Positions 12,080 to 24,770 are shown, numbered from the stretch's first letter. The stretch is DNA of 64,000 nt from Coptis chinensis (GCA_015680905.1 CM027378.1:5685001-5749000); one strand, 5' to 3'. Made by a program: numbers and translations. The notes: generated by a model from the letters alone, not told the origin.

Positions 12080-13696
12080 CTAGCTAGCTTTCTCAAGAAA
12101 TATGGTGGATTGTAGTCGCCAGTCGGTATAAGTCGATGGGGTAGCATAAGTGAATTGCTAAGAATAAGGCAATAAGTTGACAATCAAACTAAGAATTAAA
12201 GACTCATATAAGATTTGGATGAAAACACCTTCTATTGCCGTTAGAAAATATTTTTTATATGTAAATTATTTGCATGAACGCAAAAGGGTAGATCTAAGAT
12301 GCAATGTGTTATTATAACTATTATGAGCATATTTGGTACATGCAGAACTTTAGAAGCTTAATTAGGTAGGCTTTGGCACAATCTAACTGCCTAGAGTAGC
12401 CTTAAGCAAGATGAAAAAACTCTAATACTAGTGATTGGAAATCGTATTGTTGGTTCTCATCTTTTGTTAAAAGGGTGGAACACCCAGTCCAACTGAAAAA
12501 CACTCAGTTCTTATCTTCTAGCTTGGATTCTGCTTACTCTTTCAAAAATCTCTCATCGAATCAGACCAAAAATATATGTATTAAGAAATTTATAGTTATA
12601 ATTCAATAAATTCTAGCTATAATTTTAACTATAATAGACCAAAAACTAAACGATACATATTTTCAAAAGATGTAATGGAGCAGCAGATGGACTTGCTAAC
12701 AATGCTATAAGTACTCATCACTGATCACACATAGTGGTGCACAATGGCAGACTTTATAAATAGCTCGTAAGATATCTAGAAATTTGTAAGGATATAGATA
12801 GATACATAACATATAGATTCTCATGTGCAAAAAAAGCTGCATAATCTATAAATAGATGTACACAAAACAGTATCTACTGAATTTACTTGAAAGAGCAGCA
12901 ATTCTCACACATTTCATTCATCACCAAACACATTAGTTTTAACCGTAATAGTACATCAAAGAGCTTAAACATGATCAAAGTACCTGAATGATTGGATTGA
13001 AGGGAGCCTGATCGAAAAAAGCGATAAACAAACAAAAACAAAATCCACAAAATTAAAGTTAGTACAATGACTCATAGCTAAATGAAAATTACTATTACTG
13101 CAATATGAGCATTTGAAATATATATTAGAAATATCAAACAACACATATTACTCAGGACATTAGCATTGTGGCCATAGTGCACTGATTTGATCACCTGCAC
13201 ACAACAGTTAATATTGTTAAAGGAAAGATATCTTAACAAAATAAGGCAACAATCAAAATAAGAATTAAGAGTGGATGCCCAACGTTTAGAGACAAAAAAT
13301 GGTATGAGTTGATGTTATAGTTTAGGCCCAGAGAAATAAACACGCATTTTTTAGGAACAGGGAATCCAAGTGATATTGATACCTAAAGTAAAAAAACAAA
13401 AATATTAAATACTGAAAGTTTAAAGAATATAACATACTAAAAAGGACAACGTTTACATAGTAGGACTCTCTTGTAGCTTTCTTCACATCCCTTAAATGAA
13501 AATCGATATGAAAGGGGATTGATTGAGTACTATATTAGAAAAGGCCAATATCTATTAGTACTCACAATCTGGGGAGTACCTAGGGAACTCATAAGGCCTC
13601 TACATGGAGGAAAAACCTGCTCTATGTGAAAATGGAAAAGTGCATTTTTGCATCAGGTACTCTTCTTGCTTTGTTAGCTCTTGCTTAAGATGTACT

Positions 13697-14963
13697 TGTA
13701 GGAACCGTTACTTTCAGAACAAATATTTCTACAAACCGCGAGAACCACGCGCAGCGGAATTAATGGGTTCTCACGATTTGGATAGAAAACATACCTTTTC
13801 GATCTGGTTTAGATAACTCTGAGAATCCAAGCTTTATGAATCCGAATCAACAATCACCCCTTGATCTTCTGTTGTATTCCTTTGGAATAGATTGGACGTT
13901 GTGTGGGCAACGATTTACTAATCCCCTTCTTTCTCATAAAGCTAGATCCAATTTTGGATCTATCTTTCCTTGCCTCTTTTTCTAATACAGTGAATAGTGA
14001 ATTCGGCCAGAGAGAGAGTATTCTATTTATAGGCTACAACAGGGACCATGAGGAGAAATTAGGGTTGGGCCTCCTGACAGGCTTGGGCCTCCCATGTTCG
14101 CCCAGAACACACAGCCCAAATCTGTCAACAAATGGCTTATTCCACTAAAGGTCATTGTTGCACTACCGCCCTAATCCCAAATTACGTGTCAGCGTTTATG
14201 GGCTCCATATTATATGCTCGTTGATCTCCCCGTATTTAAGATATCGAATGTCCGTTGATTAAGTCAAGTTACTGACAACTACATTAATCAACTTCTTATG
14301 TCCTTGAGTAGTACCACTCAACCTCATTGTTATATCGGAATAAATCCACCTGCAGGGTTTACATGACAATCTTTTTGAGCTCCTCAAAGGGACATCATCA
14401 ACCCGACTTCCTGCGGGTCACGGATTCCTTCTATAATCAACAGCACACCTTACATACAATGTCATTACCCAATCCATCGAGTTTGTTGATTCACAAATGA
14501 ATCTCACTCATTGATGATTTAAAGCAATGTACAATGCACGTAAGTGCCCATTATTATATCCAGATTAAGAGGACAAGCATCCATAATAATAGAGGCGTTT
14601 ATTATCTTACATAGTCAGTATAAAGAAAAACAACCTCACTTGGTCCTATTCAATACACACAAAGTGTACTAGTGTAATCTTATAGTCAAGATAGACTAAT
14701 ACCATATTATATTACAACCGTACTAATGGTTTGTCCAAATCCATCTAGGTTGTGAACGATTACTTATACTTTATAAGATACTGATGATATGATATTCTGT
14801 GTGTTCACACTATATCATCTACAACATAAAGTATTAGACACATGCATATAACTAATAACATATATAATATGCATAGCATTTGCCTATATGATTCTCATTC
14901 AAAATATAAAGAATTAGAGTTAATACAAAAATAATACTTTTAATTTAGTATATAACCCTATCA
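13697..14963. mobile_element. solo LTR, 1267 bp, with GTACT target duplication
   Basis: The element starts TGTAGGAACC and ends ACCCTATCA, the TG...CA ends of an LTR, and is flanked on both sides by the same five bases, GTACT (13692-13696 and 14964-14968). There is no internal retrotransposon sequence, so it is a solo LTR left by LTR-LTR recombination. Family unknown; length and ends would fit a Ty1/copia LTR. It sits inside Helitron A, so it arrived after that Helitron's sequence was assembled. Confidence 0.85.
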
Positions 14964-16545
14964 GTACTCTTGTCTAAGCTAGCTCTGTCAAGAGGTGCTA
15001 CTCTTTAGTGATTTAGTCTGCCTTGTGATCCCTACTCCTAAGATTGAATAACTAAGATTGTCGAAGGAGGAGCTATACATTATTTTTAGTAGTTGGTTTC
15101 TATTATATTTATACCATGTCAGATATCTCTTATTGTTTCTCTTATTGTTTTCAAAAAAATTGAAACTAACCTAACTCATTTCTTGGACTCCACCTTATTA
15201 CTATTTCTGAGCAAATATAAGCACAATAATAATATGACAATTGACAACCTTCCAACATTAACACTAAAGAACGGAACATAGCATATTGCAGCCAGCATAG
15301 CAAAATATTGGAAGCAACTTAGTAGCCAAGACCATTAGAGGGGCTATTAAACCCTCTCACAAACGATATGCGGGCATATTGGAGAGGTCTATGGTTGGTT
15401 TACAAACCAACAATTGTTTGAAGTACAAGGTAACTAAATACTTGTACGTACTCAACTGCATAGCAATTGTAAAGTTGACCCCCATGTAATGCATGGTGCA
15501 CGATATTTATACTCATTAAACAATAACAATCTACAATGTAAAAATGCTACATTTATAACCAAGTAATGATTGAATAAACAATACTTCATGTCACACTAAA
15601 ACGTTTACCTAAAGACTCGAGCTCTAGCACCCGATTTGTGGCACAAACAATTTAACTTTGAGCTTTCACTACCATGTTCCACTCCATTATTATTGAAATT
15701 GCTCCTCTTCTATCTAGATTTGACCACTCATTATTGAGATCAATCATATATTGGGCTTTAGGTGAAAATTAAAAATTAAATTCATGTGGTCTTAATAAAG
15801 AGAAGAGAAAAGTGTCCAAGACATAAATGCAAAATTTAAGTAAGATATATCATTCCCACGTCAGCACAAAAAAGGAAAAATAGTGTATGGTTGACCTTTA
15901 GTAGCCACTCCTGTAAAGTATGTTTTAGTTGCATATTAATTTTCGAAGCCTATTAACACTTAGAAGCCTCCCATACTATTACAATGGATTAGGATGAAAC
16001 TCTACTCTCTATTATCTTCGTAGGTAAATTGTAAATATATAGATATCATGAAACGTAGTGGTCTCCTGAGGGATACCAATCAAAAGTTCCTCTAACATTC
16101 CAACTTCTAACCAAAATCGATCTATGTTATATTAGCCGTATTTATTTATTTATATTTATCTTTTCTTTCACCTAACAGTTCTACCAATAATGTATGAACA
16201 ATATATGACAATTGCCAATCTTGGGAATGTAAGCTCCTTGATCCTTGATAAAAAATCAAAACTGCTCCAACATGACATTGTGTTTACAACAAAAGAATTG
16301 AGCTCAGATATTTTAAAAGACAAAAAGAAAAAATATCAAAAACTAAAACCTTTCGTACCTTTCGATTGCGCCAAACTCCAGTCTATATCTCTTGTTGAAG
16401 TTAATATACAGAGAGAAAAAAATCATCTGAGAGATGTGATACATATTCCTCCCTTCAATAAAATTCCTTAAGAGGTTGCAGTATGGATGAACCATAAAAG
16501 AAGTATCAGAAGATTTTCCTTAGATGCTAAAAGGCATGATGTTTC

Positions 16546-17046
16546 TCAATCAAATACTCTTTCTCTAGTTGAAAATAGTAGGAAAACGATTGAACTGAAT
16601 ATACAAAGGTACCCTAGTATAAAGCAGATCGACTTCCAACTTTCAGCACTTGTTAGGTCTGAATGAGTAGATTTTGAAGCTTCCAGTAGCTGACCTATGA
16701 GACCAACTCCGACTATACCAGCCAATGTACCAGCCGTATTAGATACTCCCATCAGTATTCCTGCATACCTTGGAGCAATATCCATATGATTTATAGCAAA
16801 TCCAGCTCTCCCTAGAGTTAAAAAACCAAGAGCAACTGAAGAACAAAATACAACCCCATCAGATGTTCTAAATAGTGGCAGTGCCATTAAAGCAAAGGAA
16901 GCAATAATGAAGTCGATAGTATTTAAAAGTTTTCTTGTCCTAGTCACAGATAAGATCGTTTTGGTGATTAGTCGGTCGGCTACCACCACACCTATATTGG
17001 AGAAAACGAACATATTGAGATAAGGAGTCATCTTAGAAGAACTCAT
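16546..17046 (-). pseudogene. captured C-terminal fragment of a PHT4;6-like (SLC17/MFS) anion/phosphate transporter
   Basis: The 166-codon frame matches the last third of plant PHT4;6 (probable anion transporter 5), a Golgi-located phosphate transporter of the SLC17 major-facilitator group. Family-typical strings include PYLNMFVFSNIGVVVAD near the start, FRTSDGVV, LGRAGFAINHMDIAPRYAGI at about residues 80-99, GVSNTAGTLAGI, and a terminal FLLFSTRE. Homology continues upstream in frame past an in-frame stop (about 17049, in the LQ-stop-YM position), then ends, so the amino-terminal half and any promoter are missing. The fragment lies 460 bp from the 5' end of Helitron A and on the same strand, consistent with capture by the Helitron. 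A chimeric transcript is possible but nothing here shows expression. Family assignment is from remembered family sequence. Confidence 0.75.
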
Positions 17047-17507
17047 ATACTACTGAAGAGATGAAATACTACCAGCCTTCTCATCAACAACCTTCTCCAA
17101 CCTCACAATGCTTGAGTGCTTGCATGAAGAAAAAAAAAAGTTTGAGTGCCTGCGTGAAGAGAAATAACAAAGGGTTCTTACTGATGATTGCTATTCAGTA
17201 ATGAGTTTTTTTTTTTTACCTTAAACTTAAACTGATGATTGGGTGTAGAGATCCTTGTGAGAGGGCGAGAAGAAGGGGTGTGCGAACTCGTGACGAAGAG
17301 GAAAAAGCGAAAGAACGAAGGGTTTTCCACTTTTCCTTTTGGAAATTTTTTTCTTTTTTATTTACAATTTTTCTTTCGGGAATTTTTAATAAGTGGGACT
17401 CTTAACAGTAAAAAAGTGATTCACCGCCATAGGATATCCGAAAATTGTTTTCTCCCTTACCGCTTGATATAACAACTTAAAAAGACCAAACTGCTTTATT
17501 ATATAGA

Positions 17508-18584
17508 TAGCATATCAAGACTCACAAGTCACAAGTCCTTCCTACTATTGTTTTCAACCTGTCCTCTTGAGGACCTGTATATACAAAATACACCCTTCAG
17601 GACCTCTTAGGGAGGGCAAGTAGTCAGCCTGCAGCTCTCTTCAGCTGTTTCTAAATAGCTCTAATTGAAGACGTTGTCACTAAAATGCTTCTACCTAGCT
17701 AGCCAAGAGAAAAAAAACAACACAAAAGACTGTCACTGGTTAACTTTGCATATCCATATATGATCATTCCGATACCAGAGCCGGCCCTGGGCCTCCAATA
17801 ATGACCCACTAATAAATGTAAACTGTGAGCCCTGCCTATGTCAATCTAAAGTAGCCCATTCGGTTGCCATGCCTGAAATCACTTTTTCGGTCTGCAAACA
17901 AAACGAAGCTACAATAACAAAATTGAATAATCGACCTCTTCATCTTCAATGAGATTTTAGAAGAAACAACTTTACCAATGGGCACGAGACTCTTTCATAG
18001 AATCTTAGGTATAAAATACTCAAAATATATAAGATACCTTCACAGTAAACTGTTTCATCATTCATCAATTCATCATGTGATCACAACTTCAGTACATAGA
18101 TATTGTAAATTTGTAAGTTGTAAATACAAGAGATGCAGTCATGCAGAGAAACACAGGCAATCATTGTTGTTGGGTTTGGATGTGCAACGTTTGTAACTAC
18201 AAGAAAACCCGAATTGTTCAATTCCCAACGTTTGTCAGTTGACACCATATGAGTAAAATGTTACCTACAAGAAGGATGTACGTGGGAAAATAAAATTCAC
18301 GAGAAAGTCTTTCCATTGTTATTGAATTTCTTGAAAAACGTGTTGGGTCTACATTAGAATTAGATCCTTGTTTAGTAAAGATAAACCTTTAGTTAACAGT
18401 GCTTATCCAAAAAAAAAAGAAAAAATAGCAGATAAATAAGGTTTAACAAGTAGAAGGAAAGATGATGTGAAGTAGAAGAACAAAGAAAAATAATTGCAGC
18501 ACACGCACTAAATAATAATTACAGGGTCGTAAGTTCACTCTTTTTGGATAATCACTGGGACTACATATGTTCATAAGATGTGAA
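17508..18584. other. intergenic DNA, nothing recognised
   Basis: AT-rich, unique-looking sequence between the 5' flank of Helitron A and the duplicated segment. I see no gene, RNA or repeat with support; short open frames here (for example 17978-18196) have no recognisable features. Confidence 0.5.
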
Positions 18585-19070
18585 GAAAATGAAAAACAAG
18601 TAAATGAACACACTATTGTCATGGGGAGCGATTTTTGTTGTTCAGGATATTTATTTTAAACTGGATGACTATAAAACTTTATATATTAATAGATTCTTAA
18701 ATATTTGTAGTTCATAGTCTAAGCATAGAGGGGGGAGGCTGCTTTTTGGCTTATAAAAAAAAAGTAAATGACTACCGGTTTAAAATCAAAATTAATATCC
18801 CAAAGTATGCTGTGTGTGGTGTCTCAAGAACACCGAAAAATACAGAGGGTGCAGTACAGAATTACTCATTTTACATGTAATCTCTAAAAAGTAAAAACTA
18901 GCAACCATGTGCTGTGAATCGTTATCCTGGTGACTAAGACTACCCAGAAGAGGACACGGATCATGAGCCACTTGTCAATAGAATAGATTGTCACGTCAAC
19001 AAAAAACGTGTTCTGGTGGATGCAGCGAGCCGATGCCATCTTTTTTTTGTTGGTTTTTGCGGTTTAATTA
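18585..19070. repeat. segmental duplication, copy A (unfilled)
   Basis: This segment (from about AACAAGTAAATGAACACA at 18595 to GTTTAATTATC) reappears at 31088-34811, shared text including CCCAAAGTATRCT, TGTGGTGTCTCAAGAACACC, CATGTGCTGTGAATCGTTAT and GGATCATGAGCCACTTGTC. Copy A lacks all three transposons present in copy B, so it shows each empty site. At about 18932 it reads GACTAAGACTACCCAGAAG, where copy B holds the Pack-MULE. Confidence 0.85.
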
Positions 19071-19257
19071 TCCCTTGATGGGAGGGATTATGGAAGCTCG
19101 AGTGTGAGTGAGGTTGAATTGTAACAGTGGTTTTTGTCGCCGATTTTACAACGTTTGTCTCTATTTGGATGATAATGTGGATGACACGGTCATTGTCTGC
19201 ATGGGTCGCAGGAGCTAGACTCTAGGAGTCGATTGTGTTGAACAGCTGGAGCGGGAG

Positions 19258-21888
19258 GTGATGAAGGTCGTCTCCTTGGTGACTATAAAAAATGAAAACG
19301 ATATTTGGTTGAATAACAGGCAAGATATTGGTGTTCATACTGTTGAATATTATAAAAAGCTTTTTGCCTCCTCTACTCCATCCATCCCTGACCATATTCC
19401 CTATATAGAAAGTATGATTACAGATCAAGATAATGACTTGCTAACGCAATCTATCTCATTATCCGAGATACATGATGCTCTCTTTGCTATGGACCCAGGT
19501 AAGGCTCCTGGCCCTGATGGATTTACTCCATTATTCTATCAAGATAACTGGGATCTGCTTAAAAATGATTTACTACATGTTATACATGATTTTTTCACTA
19601 ATAATAATTTGTTACAATCTTTTAACCACACAAATATTACTCTCATCCCTAAGATACCTCATCCTAATAAAGTCAGTTCCTATCGACCTATTAGTCTATG
19701 TAATATTGTTTATAGAATCATCTCTAAAATTCTAGCTAACAGGCTTAAGCCCTTTCTAGGAAAGCTAATTTCTCCTATGCAGTCTGCTTTTGTTAAGCAG
19801 AGGCAAATTTCAGATAATACTATCATCCTGCATGAGATTCTTCACAAGCTAAAAAAGAAAAAAGGTATTCATGGTTGTATGGCCCTAAAATTAGATATGC
19901 ATAAAGCGTTTGATCAACTTGAGTGGCCTTTCATTTTGAAGATGCTGGAGCAATATGGGTTTTTGTCGAAAATGGATTAGTTGGATTACAACTTGTTTAA
20001 CCTCTACTTCCTTCTCCATCAACCTTAATGGTTCCTCTTTTGGTAAATTTCTATCGTCTAGAGGTCTTAGACAAGGGGATCCTTTATCCCCTTTCATCTT
20101 CATTTTATGTTCGAAGTTTTTATCTAGGAAGATTTCCTCTCTCTGTTAACTCGAAGCATATTCATGGTATTCATATTTCTCGAAGAAGATTACTTGTTAC
20201 TCACCTTATGTTGTTGATGATTGTTTATTTTTCATGCGTGCTAATATTGCGAAGCACATCAATTTTAAATAGTTTAACCCAATATTGTGCTATGTCCGGT
20301 CAATCTGTCAATTTTAGTAAATCTTCATTGATTTTTAGTCATAACTTGCATCATAAGCATAAAAAATTATCTCTAAGATTTTCAAAATACCTTTAGCTAA
20401 TACTAGTAATTCTTATTTAGGTATAGACTTTAACCCGTGAAACCTAATCATATTAGTACCTCTCGCATTATGAAAAATGTGCTCTCTCGTATCAACAACT
20501 GGAATAACAAGTTTTTTTGTCTATGGCGGGCGTAGTACTCTCATTAAAAGTGTAGTATCTGCTCTCCTATTTATTCTATGCAAACCACTTTGTTTTCTAA
20601 GGCTTTTTGCCATTCTTTAGACATGATAAATGCTAATTTCTGGTGGGGGCATAATGAACATGGTAGTCATAAGCTACATCGTTAAATTGGAACTTTGTTG
20701 TCGTAAGAAGAAAAGCTTGGGTGGTGTCGGATTCAAGCATTCCCGGTTTCAAAATAAAGCTCTTATAGCTAAGTTATGTTGGAAGCTCTTGACAGAGCCT
20801 GAGTTGTTCTGGGTCAAGCTTATTAAGGCTAAATATTATCGTCATGTTCATTTCTTGCATGCGAAAAAGAGTAGTTCTGCTTCTAAGTGGTGGAAGAACA
20901 TTATCAAGGTAAGAAATGATATCTCTCACCTTCATTGTTGGAGAATAACTGATGGTAATAATATTAGCATTTGGGATGATAACTGGATCCCTTCTCTTCA
21001 TTTTAAGAAGCCTTTTGGACCTCAACCCAACCCTCTGACCTCTGTTAGATATGTTTCTGAGGTGATTGATAATGTTTCTCATTCTTGGAATACTAGTTTG
21101 TTAGATAAGATTTTCACTAAAGCTATTGTGGATGAGATTTTACAAACCAAGTTATTTCCTTTGGATTTAGAACAGAAAAAATTTTGGCCGTTAGAAAAAA
21201 ATGGGGTATTCACTGTCAAATCTATTTACAGTTGGTTTCTGAGTCAATCTCAGAATTGTATCCTTACCAGGTCTATGGTATCTGTTAAAACTATGTGGAG
21301 TCATGTTTGGAACACTAAAACTCCTCATCGTATTAAGCTCTTCATGTGGAAGCTGCTTAATGGTATTTTGCCTACTAGGAAGTTGTTATTTGAAAAGCAT
21401 GTATGTTACGTTTCCATCTGCCCTCGTTGTCGATCGGTGTGTGAGAGTTTAGAGCATGCTATTTTTAGCTGCCCTAGTCTTGATAAGATTTGGTTCGCTT
21501 CCCCCCTTGCCATGCGTTTCCAAATTTGGCCTCCCAACTTTTCTGTCTCTGATGTGGTTAGAAAAGTTATCTCCAATGGTCACTCAAAAGATAGCATTAT
21601 TCATAATTTATCTATTCTAGCATCTATCGCATACATGATTTGGTTAGATAGAAATTCTATGGTTTTTGATCCTCATTATAAGGCCATTTCTCATACTCAG
21701 ATGCTTAAGCAAGCACTTAGGAGTATTATTCCAAACACTCCTCCTATAGTTTTGAAGTATTTGATTCCAGAAGGGCATGTTTCTGAGCTTTTTATGCTTG
21801 CTTGTGATGGCAGTTTTGACCCCATCTCTTTGCAAGCTGGTGTAGGCTATACAATGAATAGATGGAATTCTGATATTTGCTATGCAGG
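19258..21888 (+). pseudogene. LINE (L1-type) ORF2 relic: reverse transcriptase, zf-RVT, start of RNase H
   Basis: This is a non-LTR retrotransposon ORF2 broken by frameshifts and truncated at both ends. 19258-19980 carries the first RT motifs (DPGKAPGPDGFTPLFYQ, SSYRPISLCNIVYRIISKIL, LKLDMHKAFDQLEW). The frame shifts, and GLRQGDPLSPFIFILC follows at about 20070. The catalytic box is altered to YVVDD (about 20207). 20630-21940 is one long frame with the carboxy-terminal zinc-finger RT domain (FWPLEKNGVFTVKSIY; WNTKTPHRIKLFMWKLLNGI; CPRCRSVCESLEHAIFSCP) and an RNase H start (LACDGSF) that breaks off at about 21888 where unrelated DNA joins. The endonuclease domain is missing. The upstream 19071-19257 is unassigned. 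Confidence 0.85.
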
Positions 21889-21889
21889 A

Positions 21890-24270
21890 AGCAAGCCCCG
21901 TCAAAGAGGATCAGCCGAAGAGGCGAGCCGCAAGCAGTAAAACCGGATTGGAACAAGCCCGTCGCCTAAGTGTTAGCAAAGTGGTCGTCTGTTCGATAAT
22001 AAGAGCATCGTCCAAATTTGAATGGAGTATCGGCCAGATGTTTCTTGGTCTTCATTTGGAATTTTGCAAGAGATACATCATCTCAAAACTAGTTTCAGCC
22101 GTAAAATTGTCTTTTGTCCTAGAGAGCTGATCAAACATGCCCATCTTATGGCAAAGATCGTCGTCTAATCTGTCGATAGTATGTAACGACCAAGTTCTAC
22201 GGCGGTGAAACTTGGGTTCTATGATGTCGATCATGTCCGTGCATCGAACTTTTGCTCTTGGTTAATGGAAAGGAAAGTTTGTGCAAAAAAAAAAAAAAAA
22301 AAAAAAAAGTGTGGCGACGAGTAGGAAACGGGGTTGGTTTGATGATGGGCGGGGCGACGGTTCGATTGATTGGACCGATGATCGCTCAAGCGGATCTTGC
22401 AGATAGTCAACAAATTCTGCTAACTTGCCATGATCTATCAAGTATTGGATGTAGTTCTTCAAGCCGCAGCATTGGTCGATGGGATGGGAGCGAATGTCGT
22501 GAAATTGACAGTAGGGACGGTCATCAAGAATTTCTCAGATAGGTCGAATATCGGGTTTAAACCAATTGGTGTTCTTGAAACGGTTGTAGATGTAGGACAA
22601 AGATCGGTTAAGAGGTGTGTACACGCGGGGTTGGTTACGAGGAACATGTGAAGAGCATGGGGGTGGACTAGTATAAAGCAAGGCCCAAAATATCGATATC
22701 GATGAATATATCGGTGTACCCAAAAACCGATATATATCGGATATATCGGATTTTTCGGATATATCCATTTTTTTGGTAACCAGTCCAAACTATTTAAAAT
22801 ATCGAAAATATCGGATATATCGGAAATATAATATCGGAAATATCGGATATATATCGGAAATATATTGAAAATATCGGATTTATATTTTAAAATGGTCAAA
22901 AAGTCAACCGATATATATCGATTATATCGGAAATATCAATTATATCGACGATATAAAGTTTCATATCGGAAATTCTGATATATATCGGAAAAAAAAGAGT
23001 TCTATATTCGGTAGATATATGTCGGAAATATCGATGTCGGTGTACCAAAATACCGATATATATCGGCGATATATCGGATATATCGGCGATATTTTGGTCC
23101 ATGGTATAAAGATCACTGTCAGGGTCTCTGGGGAGCTTAGGTCGGGGGTCATGATTTGATGTAGCTACAAAAGCTCAGTTCGTTCTGCGAGTGCGACAAG
23201 GCCACTTTCTTCTATGATATACTTGTCCACTTTTTTATAGAGATCACTCAAAGTGGTGGGGTCGCCTCGCAACAAAGAGCGGCTAAGTAGAGAAGTGAGT
23301 GTCAAACCATTCCTGAAGGCGATGATGGTGACCGATTCGGAGGTGGAGTGGTTGAGTGACAAAACAACTTTATTGAAGCGTTGGATGTAAGATTCGAGTG
23401 GTTCAGAGGGTCGTTGGTGGGTTTTGAAAATAGTGGCCATTGTGCGTGGGTTGCTTGACGCGATTATGGTAGAATTCCTGGGCAAAAAGTGTTTTGAAGA
23501 TAGAGAAGTTAGCAATAGAGGTGGCTGGCAGGTCAAAGAACCATTTAAGAGCTGGACTTTTAAAGGTGGATAGGAAAAGGCGGCATAATAACCTATCTAA
23601 GTGAGTGTACATCGTCAGATGCTGGAGGAACCTTTTGATGTGCTCAAAAGGACAAGTGGAACCATCATACATTGTGAATTTAGGTTGTTGGAAATGTAAG
23701 GGGGCAGCAGTCTCTTGAATTTCTTTAGTGAGAGAAATCGTCAAATTTTTGGAGGGTTTGCATAACGGCCTAGGACATATTTTTACTTTCATGTAGGTCA
23801 GTGATGGCGGGGAGACGTGAAGCAACATCTAAGGTGGCAGCTTCAGCTTGATTGTCTGCTTCAGAGCCAGTGGCAGGTGGATCAAGGTGAGTAGCCTTAA
23901 AGGCATCGTACTATTCCTGTAGCGACCATAGCTGATCGGCAAGTTCAGCGATGGTGGGGGGAGGTGGGTCAACTTCCATCGGGAAAGTGGAAGGGAGAAG
24001 TTGATCACTAGGGGGTAAAGTTGAGTGAGTTGTCGGATTCTCAAGGAATCAACCACAGGCAACGCCAAATGTAAATGTCTAAAATTATCCTTTGGATTAG
24101 TAGGACATTACACCAAAATAAAACTTAGCTCTTAAGTTAAGATGAAAGAAAATTATGGTTTTGTGTGTTGTTAATGGTTGCTCTTCATGTGGATGAAGAT
24201 GCTTACGTATCTAGTCTATATCTTAAGAAATAGTAATGAGGTGAGGGTTAATAATTTAGGTTAGGATTAA
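21890..24270 (-). pseudogene. minus-strand Ty3/gypsy gag relic
   Basis: Read on the minus strand, from about 23830 downwards, are gag motifs of plant gypsy elements: MYDGSTCPFEHIKRFLQHL, FKSPALKWFFDLPATSI, then after a frameshift RPSEPLESYIQRFNKVVLS. Near 22610-22440 come YTPLNRSLSYIYN and a CX2H-type string (YCQFHDIRSHPIDQC) leading to LKNYIQYLIDHGKLAEFVD, typical of the gag carboxy end. A PBS-like TTTGGCGTTGCCTGTGG lies at about 24070-24054, so an LTR should lie above it, cut by element 1. The gag is split by a hAT MITE (22679-23103) and ends near a 24-bp poly-A run (22285-22308). 21890-22250 is unassigned. No protease, integrase or RT is present. Confidence 0.72.
22679..23103. mobile_element. 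hAT-type MITE, ATATCGG family, copy 1
   Basis: Ends CAAGGCCCAAAATATCG and CGATATTTTGGTCCATG are inverted copies, and the element is flanked by a perfect 8-bp duplication GTATAAAG (22671-22678 and 23104-23111). The 425-bp body is almost entirely built of ATATCGG/CCGATAT words. It has no coding capacity. It is inserted in the gypsy gag relic. Confidence 0.9.
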
Positions 24271-24271
24271 T

Positions 24272-24749
24272 TGATCAAACTGGAATCACCTACGTGGCAA
24301 ACGTCCATTAGTAGGGGTCTCTATTTTATTCATTTAATCAACAGGGCTAAAGCCCAATTCGCAATATCATGGATCAATGTACAGGCCCATTAACTCATGT
24401 GTCTAAGGCTGAACCTTAGCCACGTGGCTTGCTACTAATATATATTGATTTATGTCCAAATTCATTTCTTATCAAAGAGATAATTATCAGTTGAGAGTTA
24501 TATTCTATCACAATTACTCAAGATACAAAAATACTTGAGCTACAAGGACTCTCTACTGTACCTATATAAATACCACATTATTTTTCATAAGGAACTACGT
24601 TGAAACTTGATCCCTAGATAATAGATCTTGGGTACGTAGGCAGCCATTATTTGGTTCAGTTTCATCTCTCCCAACATCAAATTCCTCTGTTTCTTAGTGT
24701 GTTCTTTACCATTGCTCTCGTTGTGTGGAAGTAGTTTACTTTCGAAACA
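24272..24749 (+). repeat. 5' LTR of element 1
   Basis: Nearly identical to 30162-30636 from GGCAAACGTCCATTAGTAG onward, ending CGAAACA. Contains a TATATAAATACC promoter-like box at about 24562. The first about 25 bases diverge from the 3' LTR, making the left edge uncertain by a few bases. Confidence 0.78.
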
Positions 24750-24752
24750 TAA

Positions 24753-24770
24753 TTGGCGCCGTCTGTGGGG
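24753..24770 (+). promoter_or_regulatory. primer binding site of element 1
   Basis: TTGGCGCCGTCTGTGGGG, three bases after the LTR end, is the kind of PBS found in plant Tat/Athila-type gypsy elements. Confidence 0.75.

Larger units (their letters stand above)
11088..17507 (-). mobile_element. Helitron A, 6.4 kb, with captured transporter fragment
   Basis: On the minus strand it starts TCTATATAATAAAGCAGTTT at 17507, preceded by A, and ends CTAG at 11091-11088. The hairpin TGGCATCGCCA (11113-11103) lies 11 bases before CTAG. These are the Helitron hallmarks: 5' TC, 3' hairpin plus CTRR, no TIR, insertion after A. Its 3' end abuts the 5' TC of Helitron B. Inside are a PHT4;6-like gene fragment on the same strand, a nested solo LTR with target duplication, and a few exon-like stretches (for example around 13013-12983 and 13500-13445, minus) that I cannot assign. 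The non-LTR remainder has no recognisable Rep/helicase ORF. Confidence 0.78.

Noticed and set aside
16190-16471. 93-codon Lys-rich ORF inside Helitron A
   Set aside because: No family features, no start or splice support; could be a captured exon but I cannot show it.
22459-23152. Open frames rich in Ile/Tyr/Ser/Asp on the minus strand
   Set aside because: They are translations of the ATATCGG MITE.
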